A stretch of 64,000 nucleotides of DNA from positions 310,001-374,000 of the forward strand of contig NZ_FUYL01000001.1 of the NCBI RefSeq assembly GCF_900167935.1. The letters run 5' to 3'. Positions 27,940 to 37,102 of the stretch are shown here, piece after piece. A program made the translations under genes and the position numbers. Within the stretch, counting starts at the first letter, position 1. The number at the start of each line of letters is the position of its first letter. The notes under the pieces are model-generated. The model saw only the letters and a list, made by a program, of their open reading frames with translations. It searched no databases and was not told the DNA's origin. The stretch is from Maribacter arcticus (GTDB lineage: Bacteria; Bacteroidota; Bacteroidia; Flavobacteriales; Flavobacteriaceae).

Positions 27940-28047
27940 GTGAATATAAAATCACAACTATTGCTTGAACTTTGGATTAAGCGTTTGGGTGAACCCTATC
28001 ACATGCTAACCATAATGCTGTATAAGCGTCAAATCGATTACATATGA
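27940..28047 (+). CDS. possible small ORF after the FMN lipoprotein
   Basis: GTG start 3 bp after the FMN lipoprotein stop, 35 codons ending in a TGA at 28045-28047. The peptide (LLLELWIKRLGEPYHMLTIM in its middle) looks protein-like but I recognise no family. It could be a translationally coupled small protein or the remnant of a longer gene. Confidence 0.35.
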   Translation: MNIKSQLLLELWIKRLGEPYHMLTIMLYKRQIDYI

Positions 28048-28085
28048 AACTTGATTTGGAATTTAAAGAGTCATTATTTCTACCG

Positions 28086-28364
28086 CTAATCTAAAGGTTT
28101 TAGACCCTTCCACCTTCTAAGATTGGGAAGTGTGCTGTGGGCCAAGATTGTTGCTTCTTCCCTAGGCATTCCCTTTTTCTCAGCAAAGGCGATATTCTTC
28201 TCGATTTTCTGTTCTAATGTTATTCCATGATCTACAAATGCTCCTTTTACATAGCAAAAATGACAATAATCGGAATTGACGGTGCCATTTTTATTGGTGC
28301 CGAAATCTGATAAATGGTGCATGGGCATACCACAACTTTGACAAATATTTAATGAAGGTTTCAT
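28086..28364 (-). CDS. small zinc-ribbon protein
   Basis: 92 residues. Two cysteine pairs, CQSCGMPM near 9 and YCHFCYVKG near 33, form a zinc ribbon of the putative zinc-ribbon family (PF12674 type). The rest is helical and ends PNLRRWKGLKPLD. Cytoplasmic, function unknown. It has its own regulon promoter. Confidence 0.82.
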   Translation of the reverse strand: MKPSLNICQSCGMPMHHLSDFGTNKNGTVNSDYCHFCYVKGAFVDHGITLEQKIEKNIAFAEKKGMPREEATILAHSTLPNLRRWKGLKPLD

Positions 28365-28399
28365 TTGTTTAAATTTTAGAATTCTAAAGCTATTGGGGT

Positions 28400-28442
28400 A
28401 TAAGGTAGAGCTCTACTGAAAAAATTAAAATGATTTTGGTCA
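28400..28442 (-). promoter_or_regulatory. CRP/FNR-type promoter for 28086-28364
   Basis: TGATTTTGGTCA at 28431-28442, 23 bp, TACCTTAT at 28400-28407; ATG 66 bp from the box. Confidence 0.75.
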
Positions 28443-28596
28443 GTTGTACTTTTTTCCTCGAAACATCACCGTCGCAAATATTCCTAATCCATCAAACTTG
28501 AAATTATAAGCAGTATACTACATACAAAAAGAAATGACAACCGTATTATTTTTAAATGTATGGCCTATGATAGTTGTTATTATTGAAATTGATATT

Positions 28597-30309
28597 TTAA
28601 CTGCATTCGTCTTCCAAGTTAACCCCACAGGGTTGTAGTATTTGATTGGCTCGGCTACCATTTCGATATATGGTTATCCCTTTTAGACCATACTTCCATG
28701 CAGTTTTATAGATTTCAGAGACCTCATTGGCTGTTGTGTTACTTGCAAGATTAATGGTTTTAGAAACAGCATTGTCCGTATACTTTTGAAAGGCCCTTTG
28801 ATGTAGCAAGTGGTATTTCCATGGAATTTCTAAACTTGTCTCAAATAGTTTTTTTATATTTTTCGGAATATGTTTTATATTTTGAATGCTTCCATTGGCG
28901 ATTACTTCATTCTGTATTTCCTCAGTCCAAAACCCTAAGGATTTCATTTTTTCAACGAAAATGGAATTGATTTCTATTTGGGTCTTATCATTTAAAATTT
29001 CGGTTCTTTTATAAGCAAGAGCATAGAGTGGTTCAATGGAATATGAGGCATCGGCAATGACCGAAATACTTCCAGTAGGTGCAATGCTATTACAGGTGGC
29101 ATTACGTAATAGTGTGTTGGGTGCATATCGACTTTCTTTCCATGAAGGGAAACACCCTCTTATTTGTGCCAAGTTGCCCGATGCTGCATAGCTTTTTTCT
29201 TGAATAAATTTCATGAGCACTTCGGCAAGGTCCACAGCCTTTTCTGAGGCATAGGGTATGCTCAGCATAATCAAAAGCTCGGCCCAGCCCATAACACCTA
29301 ATCCTATTTTACGGTTGGCCAATGTTATATGCTTGATATTGGGTAATAAGTAGTGGTTAGAACTGATGACGTTGTCTAAAAATCGAATAGCTATCGAAAT
29401 AGTTTTATCGAGTTTATTCCAATCTATTTCATTTTTTTTTCCATCATGAACTACCATTTTGGTTAAATTGATAGAACCTAGATTACAGCTTTCAAAATCG
29501 AATAACGGTACTTCTCCACAAGGATTGGTGCAATTAATTTTTCCCTGTTTAGGTAACCGATTATCTTGGTTAATGGTATCTAAAAAAATAAGTCCCGGTT
29601 CTCCGGTTTTTAGAGCTTCATCTACAATCAAATCCCAAAGCATTTTGGCACGAATCGTCTTTGATACTTTTTTCGTTCTTGGATTGACCAATTGCCATTC
29701 TAGGTTATTTTTTACAGCATTCATAAAATCATTCGTGATGCCCACAGAAATATTAAAGTTTTGCAAACTCTCCCGATCAGATTTTGAGGTTACGAAAGCT
29801 TCGATGTCAGAATGTGTTACATTCAAGATTCCCATGTTGGCACCTCGTCGTTTGCCTGCCTGTTTCACATACTCGGTGGCGGTATCATATATTTTCATAA
29901 AAGCAATTGCCCCTGCAGAGGAACCTTCAGATGAGGTAATGATATCATCTTTGGGTCGAAGTTTTGAGAAATTATAGCCTGTACCACCACCACTATTATG
30001 AATAAGTGCTGCATTTTTAAGGGTTGTGAAAATGGCCTCTAGATTATCTTCAACAGGAAGTACGAAACAAGCACTTAATTGACCTTTAGGTAAACCGGCA
30101 TTCATTAGGGTAGGGCTATTGGGTAAAAATTCGAGATGACGCATGACTCCATAAAAACGGTCGAACCAGAATTCGTGGTCTTCATCCTCTACGGTAATGA
30201 GATGCTTTGCCACCCGTTGAAAAAGTTCATCGGGCGTTTCGGTAACTTCGGTTCTGCGTAAGTAACGGGCTTGAAGAATTTGTAGCCCATTGGGGCTTAG
30301 ATTCGTCAT
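28597..30309 (-). CDS. nrdJ: adenosylcobalamin-dependent (class II) ribonucleotide reductase
   Basis: 570 residues. Barrel motifs: LSACFVLPVEDN near 80, NSGGGTGYNFSKL near 103, the active-site NPCGEVPLFDFESCNLGSINL near 265-285, and NSIAPTGSISVIAD near 405. The sequence ends CGVNLEDECS, a plausible reducing Cys pair. It converts ribonucleotides to deoxyribonucleotides with B12, hence without oxygen, unlike class Ia. It is on the short side for NrdJ. Its start overlaps the DUF302 gene by 4 bp. It allows dNTP supply during hypoxia. Confidence 0.92.
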   Translation of the reverse strand: MTNLSPNGLQILQARYLRRTEVTETPDELFQRVAKHLITVEDEDHEFWFDRFYGVMRHLEFLPNSPTLMNAGLPKGQLSACFVLPVEDNLEAIFTTLKNAALIHNSGGGTGYNFSKLRPKDDIITSSEGSSAGAIAFMKIYDTATEYVKQAGKRRGANMGILNVTHSDIEAFVTSKSDRESLQNFNISVGITNDFMNAVKNNLEWQLVNPRTKKVSKTIRAKMLWDLIVDEALKTGEPGLIFLDTINQDNRLPKQGKINCTNPCGEVPLFDFESCNLGSINLTKMVVHDGKKNEIDWNKLDKTISIAIRFLDNVISSNHYLLPNIKHITLANRKIGLGVMGWAELLIMLSIPYASEKAVDLAEVLMKFIQEKSYAASGNLAQIRGCFPSWKESRYAPNTLLRNATCNSIAPTGSISVIADASYSIEPLYALAYKRTEILNDKTQIEINSIFVEKMKSLGFWTEEIQNEVIANGSIQNIKHIPKNIKKLFETSLEIPWKYHLLHQRAFQKYTDNAVSKTINLASNTTANEVSEIYKTAWKYGLKGITIYRNGSRANQILQPCGVNLEDECS

Positions 30310-30701
30310 TTAGTTATATTCTGAATTACTTTTTTAAGTTTTTCACGAACGGTTTCTGCAACCGTAATCAGCGCATCATTTTTTACGGCCTGCATCGAGG
30401 CAGCTGGGTCTACCGCGGCAATTTCTATGGTATTTTGCTCTCTCTCTTGCAGAATTACATTACAGGGTAGCATAGTGCCGATTTTGTCTTCGGCTTTAAG
30501 TGCCTCATAAGCTAATGGAGGATTACAAGCCCCTAAAATTATATAATTATGAAAGTGTACATCTAACTTTTTTTTCAAGGTAGCTTTCATGTCTATTTCT
30601 GTAAGTACTCCAAAACCTTCTGATTTTAAAGCCTCTTTAGTTTTTGATACTGCATCATCGAAGGTTGAATCTTTTAACTGAGTTGAAAAATAGTAGTCCA
30701 T
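30306..30701 (-). CDS. DUF302 domain protein
   Basis: 131 residues. It has the DUF302 pattern: SKTKEALKSEGFGVLTEIDM, then YIILGACNPPLAYEAL, then GTMLPCNVILQE. The conserved Cys pair (GAC, LPC) may bind metal or a thiol. The stop overlaps the nrdJ start by 4 bp, so the two are co-translated. No TGAYN4RTCA box was found within 150 bp upstream, unlike most island units. Function unknown. Confidence 0.85.
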   Translation of the reverse strand: MDYYFSTQLKDSTFDDAVSKTKEALKSEGFGVLTEIDMKATLKKKLDVHFHNYIILGACNPPLAYEALKAEDKIGTMLPCNVILQEREQNTIEIAAVDPAASMQAVKNDALITVAETVREKLKKVIQNITK

Positions 30702-31153
30702 GACATGATTATTTTTGATGTAAGTGTTTTATGTTAGGCAATTATTCCAATTTTTTTGTGGTTTCTGAATTCGAAATAATCCATTTATTCAGTTGAACCA
30801 CCGCTTTTATTTTACACAGTCGAGAGCCTTTTGTTATTGTTGAGGCGGTACCACAAGTTATGCCATATTGTGACCTTAATCTGCTAAGGATTTTCTTCTG
30901 GCTATTGCATATACAATTCTGGTAACCATAATGTCCAACGGCATCAATAGGCCTTTTTTGATAGATAAGTGTTCTAGCAGTATTATCTAACCCCTCTAAT
31001 AACTACGTATATCGGTACTTCGCATTATAACTTGCAGTCATGCTTTGTTACTGCTTCGGTATTGCTTGGATTGACCATATGAGCAAATACCTTTTTTTTT
31101 GTTCGTTTTAAGCCCAAAGAATCAAATGTAATGGTAAGCCTTAAAGTTTCATA
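30702..31153. other. gene-free stretch with a degraded minus-strand frame
   Basis: No intact gene. On the minus strand, 30985 to 30834 reads LSIKKGLLMPLDIMVTRIVY, AIARRKSLAD, stop, GHNMA, stop, LVVPPQQ in one frame. It could be a small gene with two nonsense codons or chance. I recognise no family. Confidence 0.3.
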
Positions 31154-31165
31154 TGATTTATATCA
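31154..31165 (+). promoter_or_regulatory. CRP/FNR-type operator ahead of an M50 remnant
   Basis: Near-perfect palindrome TGATTTATATCA, 43 bp before the remnant's ATG. No good -7 element remains at 23 bp (sequence ATCTTAAT), so the promoter looks decayed. Confidence 0.6.
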
Positions 31166-31208
31166 TTGTTGAACAGGGACTTATAAAAATCTTAATGAAA
31201 TTTTTAAT

Positions 31209-31428
31209 ATGAATATTTTTTTAAAATTGGTTCATGTAGATGGTATTTCAATAGAGGTACATTGGACTTTTGTGTTAATGATAATATGGATAAGATTTTT
31301 GGAATTCCAAAAAAAATAAAGGTAATCTCAAAAATATCGCCAATAGCCAAGGTCTGATATTGGTACACATGGTTTGTGTAATACTTTACGAATTAAGTCA
31401 TGTCCTTAGCGCAAGAAAGTTCAATTAA
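31209..31428 (+). pseudogene. M50 (site-2) protease remnant
   Basis: The ATG at 31209 opens 36 codons with LVHVDGISIEVHWTFVLMII, the first transmembrane segment typical of site-2-protease zinc peptidases. After a TAA at 31317-31319 the similarity resumes in another frame (31321-31428) as LVHMVCVILYELSHVLSARK. In active enzymes this stretch contains HExxH; here the first His is Tyr. The 3' end is cut off and overlaps the convergent phosphoesterase gene. Frameshift, lost catalytic His and truncation together show it is dead. Confidence 0.7.
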
Positions 31429-32622
31429 CGTGATTTCGGGTCTCATGCCTAACCTGCCAGGAAATCCCATCCAGCCTAAGCCTCGGGTCACATATAGGTA
31501 TTGACCACCTTCTTTATATAAACCCGCCCAATGCTTGTATTTATACTTTATTGGGCTCCACTTTTTATTTCTAAAACTAATACCGGCTTGCATGCCATGG
31601 GTATGACCCGAAAGTGTCAGTGCAATATCTGTATGGTGCGCCACTTCTTCAGGCCAATGCGAAGGGTCGTGTGATAATAAAATTTTGAAATTGGAGTCAT
31701 CCACTTTTTCTAAAGCTTTTTCCAAATCACCATATTTTTTAAAACCACCATTTCCCCAGTTTTCTACACCGATGATGGCTATCTGTGTATCAGAATTTTC
31801 AAAAACTTTTGCTTCGTTCATTAACAGTTTAAAATCAATTTTTTTATAAAATTCTTGAATACCCTTAAAATTTATTTGTTTATCGTGTGGTGTAGGCCAT
31901 TGACTGTAATCTCCGTAATCGTGGTTTCCCAATACGGCGATTTTTCCTTGCTTAGCCGATAATTGATTTAAAACAGAATCCCAACCTAGTAGTTCCCAAG
32001 CAAAATTATTGACCAAATCTCCTGTAAAGAAGATGAAATCAGGCTTTAATTGATTTATTTTTTTGATGGCCTTTTGCAGGTTATGATACTTGAAATTAAA
32101 AGAGCCCAAATGAAGGTCTGAAATGTGTACGATTCGTAAGCCATTATACCTCATTGGCAAGGCGTCGAAATTTAATTTTATGTGATGCACCTTAAAACGA
32201 TAAACCGCACTAAAGATGGCATAAAGTATCACGAAAAAAGGAAGAAAACCAGAAAAAACACCGACCAGCGGTATTATAATAAGAGATTCCTGTTCAGAAA
32301 ATACGAAATTAGAAAAGTAGAGAATGCTGATTACCACAACAAAAATAAATTTGGGGATAAATGACGATACTGTTAGGCCGTAAAGTCTAGATATAATAAG
32401 TTGTTGTCGTTCAGGCGCTACTAATTCCAATTTTATTTTCAGAAGTAAAATTGAGGTTATTAGGCCAATAGTGAAAATCCAAAAGGCGATATAGATACTA
32501 TTTTTTAGTAGTATTGATGTAATTGGGCGGGTAATAGATAATAACCAATAAAAGGCCAAAGCATCAATTAATAATATTGCCAGACATAAAAGAACAATGG
32601 TGAAAAAAGAATAGGAGCGCAT
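31393..32622 (-). CDS. membrane-anchored metallophosphoesterase
   Basis: 409 residues. About four transmembrane segments fill residues 1-145. A calcineurin-like domain follows with the metal motifs DLHLGSF, GDLVNN, GNHDYG and LSGHTHGM. Such proteins hydrolyse phosphodiesters or lipid-linked phosphates at the membrane, with UDP-diacylglucosamine hydrolase-like and YkuE-like members known. Nine bp separate it from the phosphatidyltransferase gene, so they share a promoter and possibly a role in lipid remodelling (inference). Confidence 0.9.
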   Translation of the reverse strand: MRSYSFFTIVLLCLAILLIDALAFYWLLSITRPITSILLKNSIYIAFWIFTIGLITSILLLKIKLELVAPERQQLIISRLYGLTVSSFIPKFIFVVVISILYFSNFVFSEQESLIIIPLVGVFSGFLPFFVILYAIFSAVYRFKVHHIKLNFDALPMRYNGLRIVHISDLHLGSFNFKYHNLQKAIKKINQLKPDFIFFTGDLVNNFAWELLGWDSVLNQLSAKQGKIAVLGNHDYGDYSQWPTPHDKQINFKGIQEFYKKIDFKLLMNEAKVFENSDTQIAIIGVENWGNGGFKKYGDLEKALEKVDDSNFKILLSHDPSHWPEEVAHHTDIALTLSGHTHGMQAGISFRNKKWSPIKYKYKHWAGLYKEGGQYLYVTRGLGWMGFPGRLGMRPEITLIELSCAKDMT

Positions 32623-32630
32623 GCTGTAAT

Positions 32631-33245
32631 TTATTGCTTTGTGGCATTAGTGCCATTTAATCTTCTTTTATCCTTTAGAGCGAAAAGAAAACCTTTAACA
32701 TCCGCCACCCAAGAATCGTACATAAAGATGAGTATAATTTCTTCTATTGTTTCTAAAAGCCCTACTATAATCATAAAATAGAACAACCAATATACGGGGC
32801 CAAAAAATAGCAGCCATAGTATAAAAACCCCTTGAACAACAGCAGATACTTTGGCCAAATAGGTATGAAAAGATGTTGCCTTACCATATTTAACGAATGC
32901 TATAACCATTTGAAGCAGATAAGGCACAAATGCAATTAAGATGAGTATTATATTCGATTTTATAAAGTCGTTCTCGAAAACTACTAGACCGATAAGACCC
33001 ATTGTAAATGTCAATTGATCTCCGATTGAATCTAATTGAGACCCTCGGGCACTAGTTATTTTTAATTTTCTTGCCAAATACCCGTCAATTGCATCGGTAC
33101 TATAACTAATAAGTAAAAACCAAGTAAAAAGCTCTCGTTCTCCAAACCATAAGAGCATTGATAGTAACGGAACTGCTGCAATCCGATAAAATGAAAACCA
33201 GTCAGCTAAGTTAAAATTTTTGAATGTCCACATAGGTTGTTTCAA
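32631..33245 (-). CDS. CDP-alcohol phosphatidyltransferase
   Basis: 204 residues with about five membrane helices. The signature D-x2-DG-x2-AR-x8-G-x3-D-x3-D is intact, from DAIDGYLAR to GSQLDSIGD, near residues 52-75. It joins a CDP-linked diacylglycerol or similar donor to an alcohol to make phospholipids. The alcohol is unknown. First gene of an operon with the phosphoesterase. Confidence 0.9.
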   Translation of the reverse strand: MKQPMWTFKNFNLADWFSFYRIAAVPLLSMLLWFGERELFTWFLLISYSTDAIDGYLARKLKITSARGSQLDSIGDQLTFTMGLIGLVVFENDFIKSNIILILIAFVPYLLQMVIAFVKYGKATSFHTYLAKVSAVVQGVFILWLLFFGPVYWLFYFMIIVGLLETIEEIILIFMYDSWVADVKGFLFALKDKRRLNGTNATKQ

Positions 33246-33303
33246 GCTTTTTAAATTGGTGTCATTAGTCTTTATTCAAGAAAAGAAAATAAATTAGAAA
33301 AAC

Positions 33304-33346
33304 TAAAACTAGTTGATAATAAGGGCTTTCTAAATGATATTTATCA
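33304..33346 (-). promoter_or_regulatory. CRP/FNR-type promoter for 33245-31393 operon
   Basis: TGATATTTATCA at 33335-33346, 23 bp, TAGTTTTA at 33304-33311; the leader to the ATG is longer than usual (box to ATG 89 bp). Confidence 0.78.
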
Positions 33347-33446
33347 TAGTTGAACGTATAGGAAACCAGAATAGAGAGCTAAATAAATACTATGGACAGC
33401 TGTTGGTATCCTTTTTTTTAAAATAATCTCAAAAAAAAATCAGTAC

Positions 33447-33489
33447 TGACCTGCGTCATTTTATACCCTTTAAGTTGAATGTAATTTTG
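33447..33489 (+). promoter_or_regulatory. CRP/FNR-type promoter for hsp20
   Basis: TGACCTGCGTCA at 33447-33458, 23 bp, and a perfect TAATTTTG at 33482-33489. Confidence 0.87.
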
Positions 33490-33526
33490 AGATATAGTTA
33501 AATGTATAACCTTAAATCAAAATATT

Positions 33527-33991
33527 ATGTCATTAGTAAAATTTAATAGAAGACCTTTTGGAAATTTGATTACCCAAGACTTTTTTGACATGGACGATTT
33601 TTTCGAAAATCGCGGATGGGTCAGAAATATGGTGTCTGAAAATTTTTGGAATGGTAAAAGATCTGAGCCCGCATTGAACATAAAGGAAACCGATGATAAG
33701 TTCGAAATCGAGCTTGCTGCTCCTGGCTTTGGTAAAAAGGATTTTGAGGTTACCATTGAAGATGGTTGCCTAAACATTAAGGCAGAAAAGTCGTCCTCAG
33801 AAGAAGAAACCGATGATAACTATACACGTAGAGAGTTTAGTTATAATGCTTTCGAGCGTTCTTTGCAACTACCAGATAGTGTAAAACAAGAAGCCATTAA
33901 AGCTAAATATAACGATGGTATTTTAAGTTTTAATCTTGCGAAAAAGGAAGAAGCAAAAAAACTACCACCTAAAAAGGTTCAGATTGCCTAG
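33527..33991 (+). CDS. Hsp20/alpha-crystallin small heat shock protein
   Basis: 154 residues. The alpha-crystallin domain spans about 45-140 (EPALNIKETDDKFEIELAAP, NIKAEKS, FERSLQLPDSV, ILSFNLAKKE). The N-terminal arm carries RPFGNLITQDFFDMDDFF. It acts as an ATP-independent holdase, keeping proteins soluble during dormancy. It is the counterpart of mycobacterial HspX in the DosR regulon, though that parallel is by family, not orthology. Confidence 0.95.
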   Translation: MSLVKFNRRPFGNLITQDFFDMDDFFENRGWVRNMVSENFWNGKRSEPALNIKETDDKFEIELAAPGFGKKDFEVTIEDGCLNIKAEKSSSEEETDDNYTRREFSYNAFERSLQLPDSVKQEAIKAKYNDGILSFNLAKKEEAKKLPPKKVQIA

Positions 33992-34014
33992 TTAATTTAA
34001 CCCCGCTTTTTATA

Positions 34015-34076
34015 TAATACCCTCCGGCCAAAACCTAAACGCGTAAATGTATATAGGTAAGGTTCGGAGGGTATTA
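34015..34076. other. perfect 12-bp inverted repeat between hsp20 and the P-type ATPase
   Basis: TAATACCCTCCG (34015-34026) and CGGAGGGTATTA (34065-34076) are exact reverse complements. The 38-nt loop holds a further imperfect pairing (AACCTA/TAGGT). No T-run follows on either side, so it is not a simple terminator. It could be an mRNA structure that controls the ATPase, whose ATG is 34 bp on, or an mRNA-processing element. Confidence 0.6.
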
Positions 34077-34110
34077 CATTATATCATAACTTCATTGCAA
34101 AATTTTTATA

Positions 34111-36771
34111 ATGGTCGAAAAACCGTTTGCAATATCCTTAGACAAAGTTGTAGCCAGTTTAGATAGCCATGCCGAATTAGGATTGGATAGGGAAGTGATT
34201 CAAGAACGCATGAATCAATATGGCCCCAATCAAATACCACAGTATGCCCCAAAAAAAAGATGGCGCATCCTTACCGATCAGTTATTGAACCCTATACTAT
34301 ATATCCTTTTCGCTGCTTCCATACTTGCATTTATTTTCAATGATATTTTAGAGGGCATCGCTATTCTTATCGTTATTTTAATTTCTGCGGGTATTGGGTT
34401 TTTTATGGAACTTCAGGCCGTGCGTTCGTTGGAAGAACTTCGAAAAATGGGTCAGTCAAAAATATTCGTTATCAGATCGGGGAAAAGTATACAAATTAAG
34501 TCGTTTGAAGTTGTGCCTGGTGATATCGTCTTATTGAGAACGGGCGATATTGTACCGGCCGATGCACGTTTGATGGCAGTTGACAACTTACTGGTAAAGG
34601 AATCGGCCTTGACTGGGGAAAGTGTTCCTGTAACAAAACAAACCAGAACCTTACCCCAGCATTCACCAATTACCGACCAACATAATATGGTATTTAGGGG
34701 TACTATGGTAACGGCAGGGTCAGGAAAAGCAATTGTAACGGCCACGGCTAAGCATACGCAATTGGGTCATATACAACAACTAGGTATCGATGCCATTGAG
34801 GAGCGTACCCCTTTAGAAAAAAAGTTAAACCAATTGAGCAGATGGCTAATCTGGTTAACTTTATTTTTTGCCATATTCGTCATTATTGTAGGATATATTA
34901 GGGGAAACGATTTTTTATTAATGGTAGAAACGGGAGTAGCTCTGGCCGTTGCCGCAATACCAGAAGGTCTACCTATCGTGGCGACCATTGCCTTGGCACA
35001 AGGTATGTTACGGTTATCGAAACGCCAAGTGATTATAAAAGAACTGGAAGCCGTGCAAACCTTGGGGGCAACTGACATTATCTGCACAGACAAGACAGGT
35101 ACCTTGACTGAAGATCGTATGAAAGTACATGCTATACTTTATGGAGATGAATCGGTAGATGATGCGTATTCTATAGAAGTATCTTCTTCAGTCAAAGAAC
35201 ATCCGGTTTTTAATAAAATGATGCTTGCTGGTGTTCTTTGCAATAACGAAGATCCAAATGCTATTAAAGGACAAGGTGATTCTATTGAATTGTCCCTTAT
35301 GGAATTTGCAAAATATTTAGGATATAATCCAGTATCCATCAAAGAAAACAATCCTGAGCTATTGGAGTTGCCTTTTGATGCAACCCGTAAATTTATGGCA
35401 ACCGCGCATAGCCATGGGGAGCGTTTTCACGTTTACACCAAAGGGGCTTTTGAAAGTCTAATAATCCATTGCGATTTTATCATGAATGCCACCGGCATTA
35501 TATCTTTTGATACTAAAAGTGAATGGCATGCAAAGGTGAACACTCTGGCCGACCAAGGTTTACGAACCTTGGCGTTTGCCTATAAAGAGACGCAAAAGTT
35601 GCCAACTTCTAAATCGATAATTGAGGGACTTACTTTTTTAGGAATTATAGGGTTTCTTGATCCGGCACGTAATGATGTAAAGGCGACCATTGATATTTAT
35701 AAGAAAGCAGGGATAAAAGTAGTTATGGTTACTGGAGACCACCCTGGCACATCTAAAAAAATTGCACAGGAAGTAGGTCTGTTGGAAATGGATGCCTCTC
35801 CAGATAAAGTAATAATAGCCAAAGACTTTGTGATAGGGGATAATCCAGATGCAACGGTAATCAAAAGGTTGTTGAATGCTTCGGTTTTTGCACGTGTTAC
35901 CCCTGAGCAGAAGCTAGATATTGTCAAATTCTATCAAAAGAATAACCATATCGTAGGCATGATTGGTGACGGTATAAACGATGTTCCTGCCTTAAAAAAA
36001 GCCGATATTGGTATAGCTATGGGCATTCGGGGTACTGAGGCCGCTCGTGAAGCTGCCGATGTTATCTTGAAGAACGATGGATTTACTGCAATAGAATTAG
36101 CAATCAGACAGGGTAGGGTGATTTTTGAGAATATTCGTCAGTTTGTGGTATATCTACTATCATGTAATCTGGCTGAAATACTATCGGTTGGTATCGCCGC
36201 ATCATTGAACTTTCCGTCGCCTTTGTTGCCCATGCAAATATTGTTCTTGAACTTGATAACAGATGTATTTCCGGCACTAGCACTGGGGTTGGGAAAAGGA
36301 GAAAAAGACATTATGGAACGTCCGCCAAATAACCCCAAGGCACCCATCATTAATAGAAAAGATTGGTATAATATAATTTTATATGGGCTGTGTATAAGCT
36401 TAGCAGTTTTAGGTATTGTTGCCTATGCATACCTTGTATTAGAACTACCTACTGAAACTATTAATAATATGGCTTTTTATACTTTGGTAATGGCACAATT
36501 ATTCAATGTTTTCAATTTGCCAAAACATACAGAATCTTTTTGGATTAATGAGGTAACTACAAATATTTGGGTTTGGGGAGCAATAGTTTTATCCCTTGGA
36601 ATAACGTTTGGGGCGTATCTAATTACTCCAGTAGCTGAGGCATTATCATTAGACCCCGTTTCTATGCACCAATTGATATTGGTAATACTGTTTGCGTTGG
36701 GTTCTTTGGTACTGGCACAATTGACAAAACGTTCGATAAAATATTGTTTTGGTAAAACACCAAATGGCTAA
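34111..36771 (+). CDS. P2-type cation-translocating ATPase
   Basis: 886 residues. A cation-ATPase N-terminal domain precedes TM1-2. The actuator domain has TGES near 168. TM4 has the P2 motif AAIPEGLP. The phosphorylation motif DKTGTLT has Asp327. The hinge is MVTGDHPGT and later MIGDGINDVPALKKADIGIAMG; the six C-terminal TMs include LITDVFPALALG. This layout is that of Ca2+ or Na+ pumps such as mycobacterial CtpF, a DosR-regulon member. It has no operator of its own, so it is presumably read through from hsp20. Confidence 0.93.
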   Translation: MVEKPFAISLDKVVASLDSHAELGLDREVIQERMNQYGPNQIPQYAPKKRWRILTDQLLNPILYILFAASILAFIFNDILEGIAILIVILISAGIGFFMELQAVRSLEELRKMGQSKIFVIRSGKSIQIKSFEVVPGDIVLLRTGDIVPADARLMAVDNLLVKESALTGESVPVTKQTRTLPQHSPITDQHNMVFRGTMVTAGSGKAIVTATAKHTQLGHIQQLGIDAIEERTPLEKKLNQLSRWLIWLTLFFAIFVIIVGYIRGNDFLLMVETGVALAVAAIPEGLPIVATIALAQGMLRLSKRQVIIKELEAVQTLGATDIICTDKTGTLTEDRMKVHAILYGDESVDDAYSIEVSSSVKEHPVFNKMMLAGVLCNNEDPNAIKGQGDSIELSLMEFAKYLGYNPVSIKENNPELLELPFDATRKFMATAHSHGERFHVYTKGAFESLIIHCDFIMNATGIISFDTKSEWHAKVNTLADQGLRTLAFAYKETQKLPTSKSIIEGLTFLGIIGFLDPARNDVKATIDIYKKAGIKVVMVTGDHPGTSKKIAQEVGLLEMDASPDKVIIAKDFVIGDNPDATVIKRLLNASVFARVTPEQKLDIVKFYQKNNHIVGMIGDGINDVPALKKADIGIAMGIRGTEAAREAADVILKNDGFTAIELAIRQGRVIFENIRQFVVYLLSCNLAEILSVGIAASLNFPSPLLPMQILFLNLITDVFPALALGLGKGEKDIMERPPNNPKAPIINRKDWYNIILYGLCISLAVLGIVAYAYLVLELPTETINNMAFYTLVMAQLFNVFNLPKHTESFWINEVTTNIWVWGAIVLSLGITFGAYLITPVAEALSLDPVSMHQLILVILFALGSLVLAQLTKRSIKYCFGKTPNG

Positions 36772-36860
36772 TGTAATAGGGAGTCAGCTCAAAGAGGGGT
36801 TTTTAAAACTACTATAACATTGAATCAAAGTTATGACCCCTATCCGCACCCATAAATAAT

Positions 36861-37049
36861 TCATAAGACCCGTTGATTTAAATCGTTTATTGCCTCTGAT
36901 ACTAGTGCTTCAATTTGGGACGGATAGAAGCCATATTCTTCATGGGTTTTTAAAGCGCAAATTTATGCAACACCGCGTTCGCCACCATCAGAAAGTACAA
37001 AACCTGTTTTATAATTACGTAAGTCCTTTACTGTTCGGTAATCTGCCAT
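36861..37049 (-). pseudogene. small protein gene with an in-frame TAA
   Basis: The ATG at 37049 opens MADYRTVKDLRNYKTGFVLS up to GVA, then a TAA at codon 29. The frame continues open (ICALKTHEEYGFYPSQIEAL and onward) to a TGA at 36861-36863: 63 codons in all. Both halves look like coding sequence, so a single nonsense change most likely broke a 62-residue protein. The family is not recognised. An operator lies 53 bp upstream of the ATG. Confidence 0.6.
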
Positions 37050-37102
37050 CTTTTAATTCAATAAAATAATTTTTATCATTTTTATTTTTCAAATGTGATT
37101 GA

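Noticed and set aside
28531-28632. Short hydrophobic plus-strand ORF (MTTVLFLNVW)
   Set aside because: It runs into the antisense of nrdJ, has no RBS or operator and no recognisable family.
12378-37049. TAA recoded as an amino acid (two genes with a single in-frame TAA)
   Set aside because: Many intact genes in the window end in TAA, so it is a normal stop; point-mutation decay is simpler.
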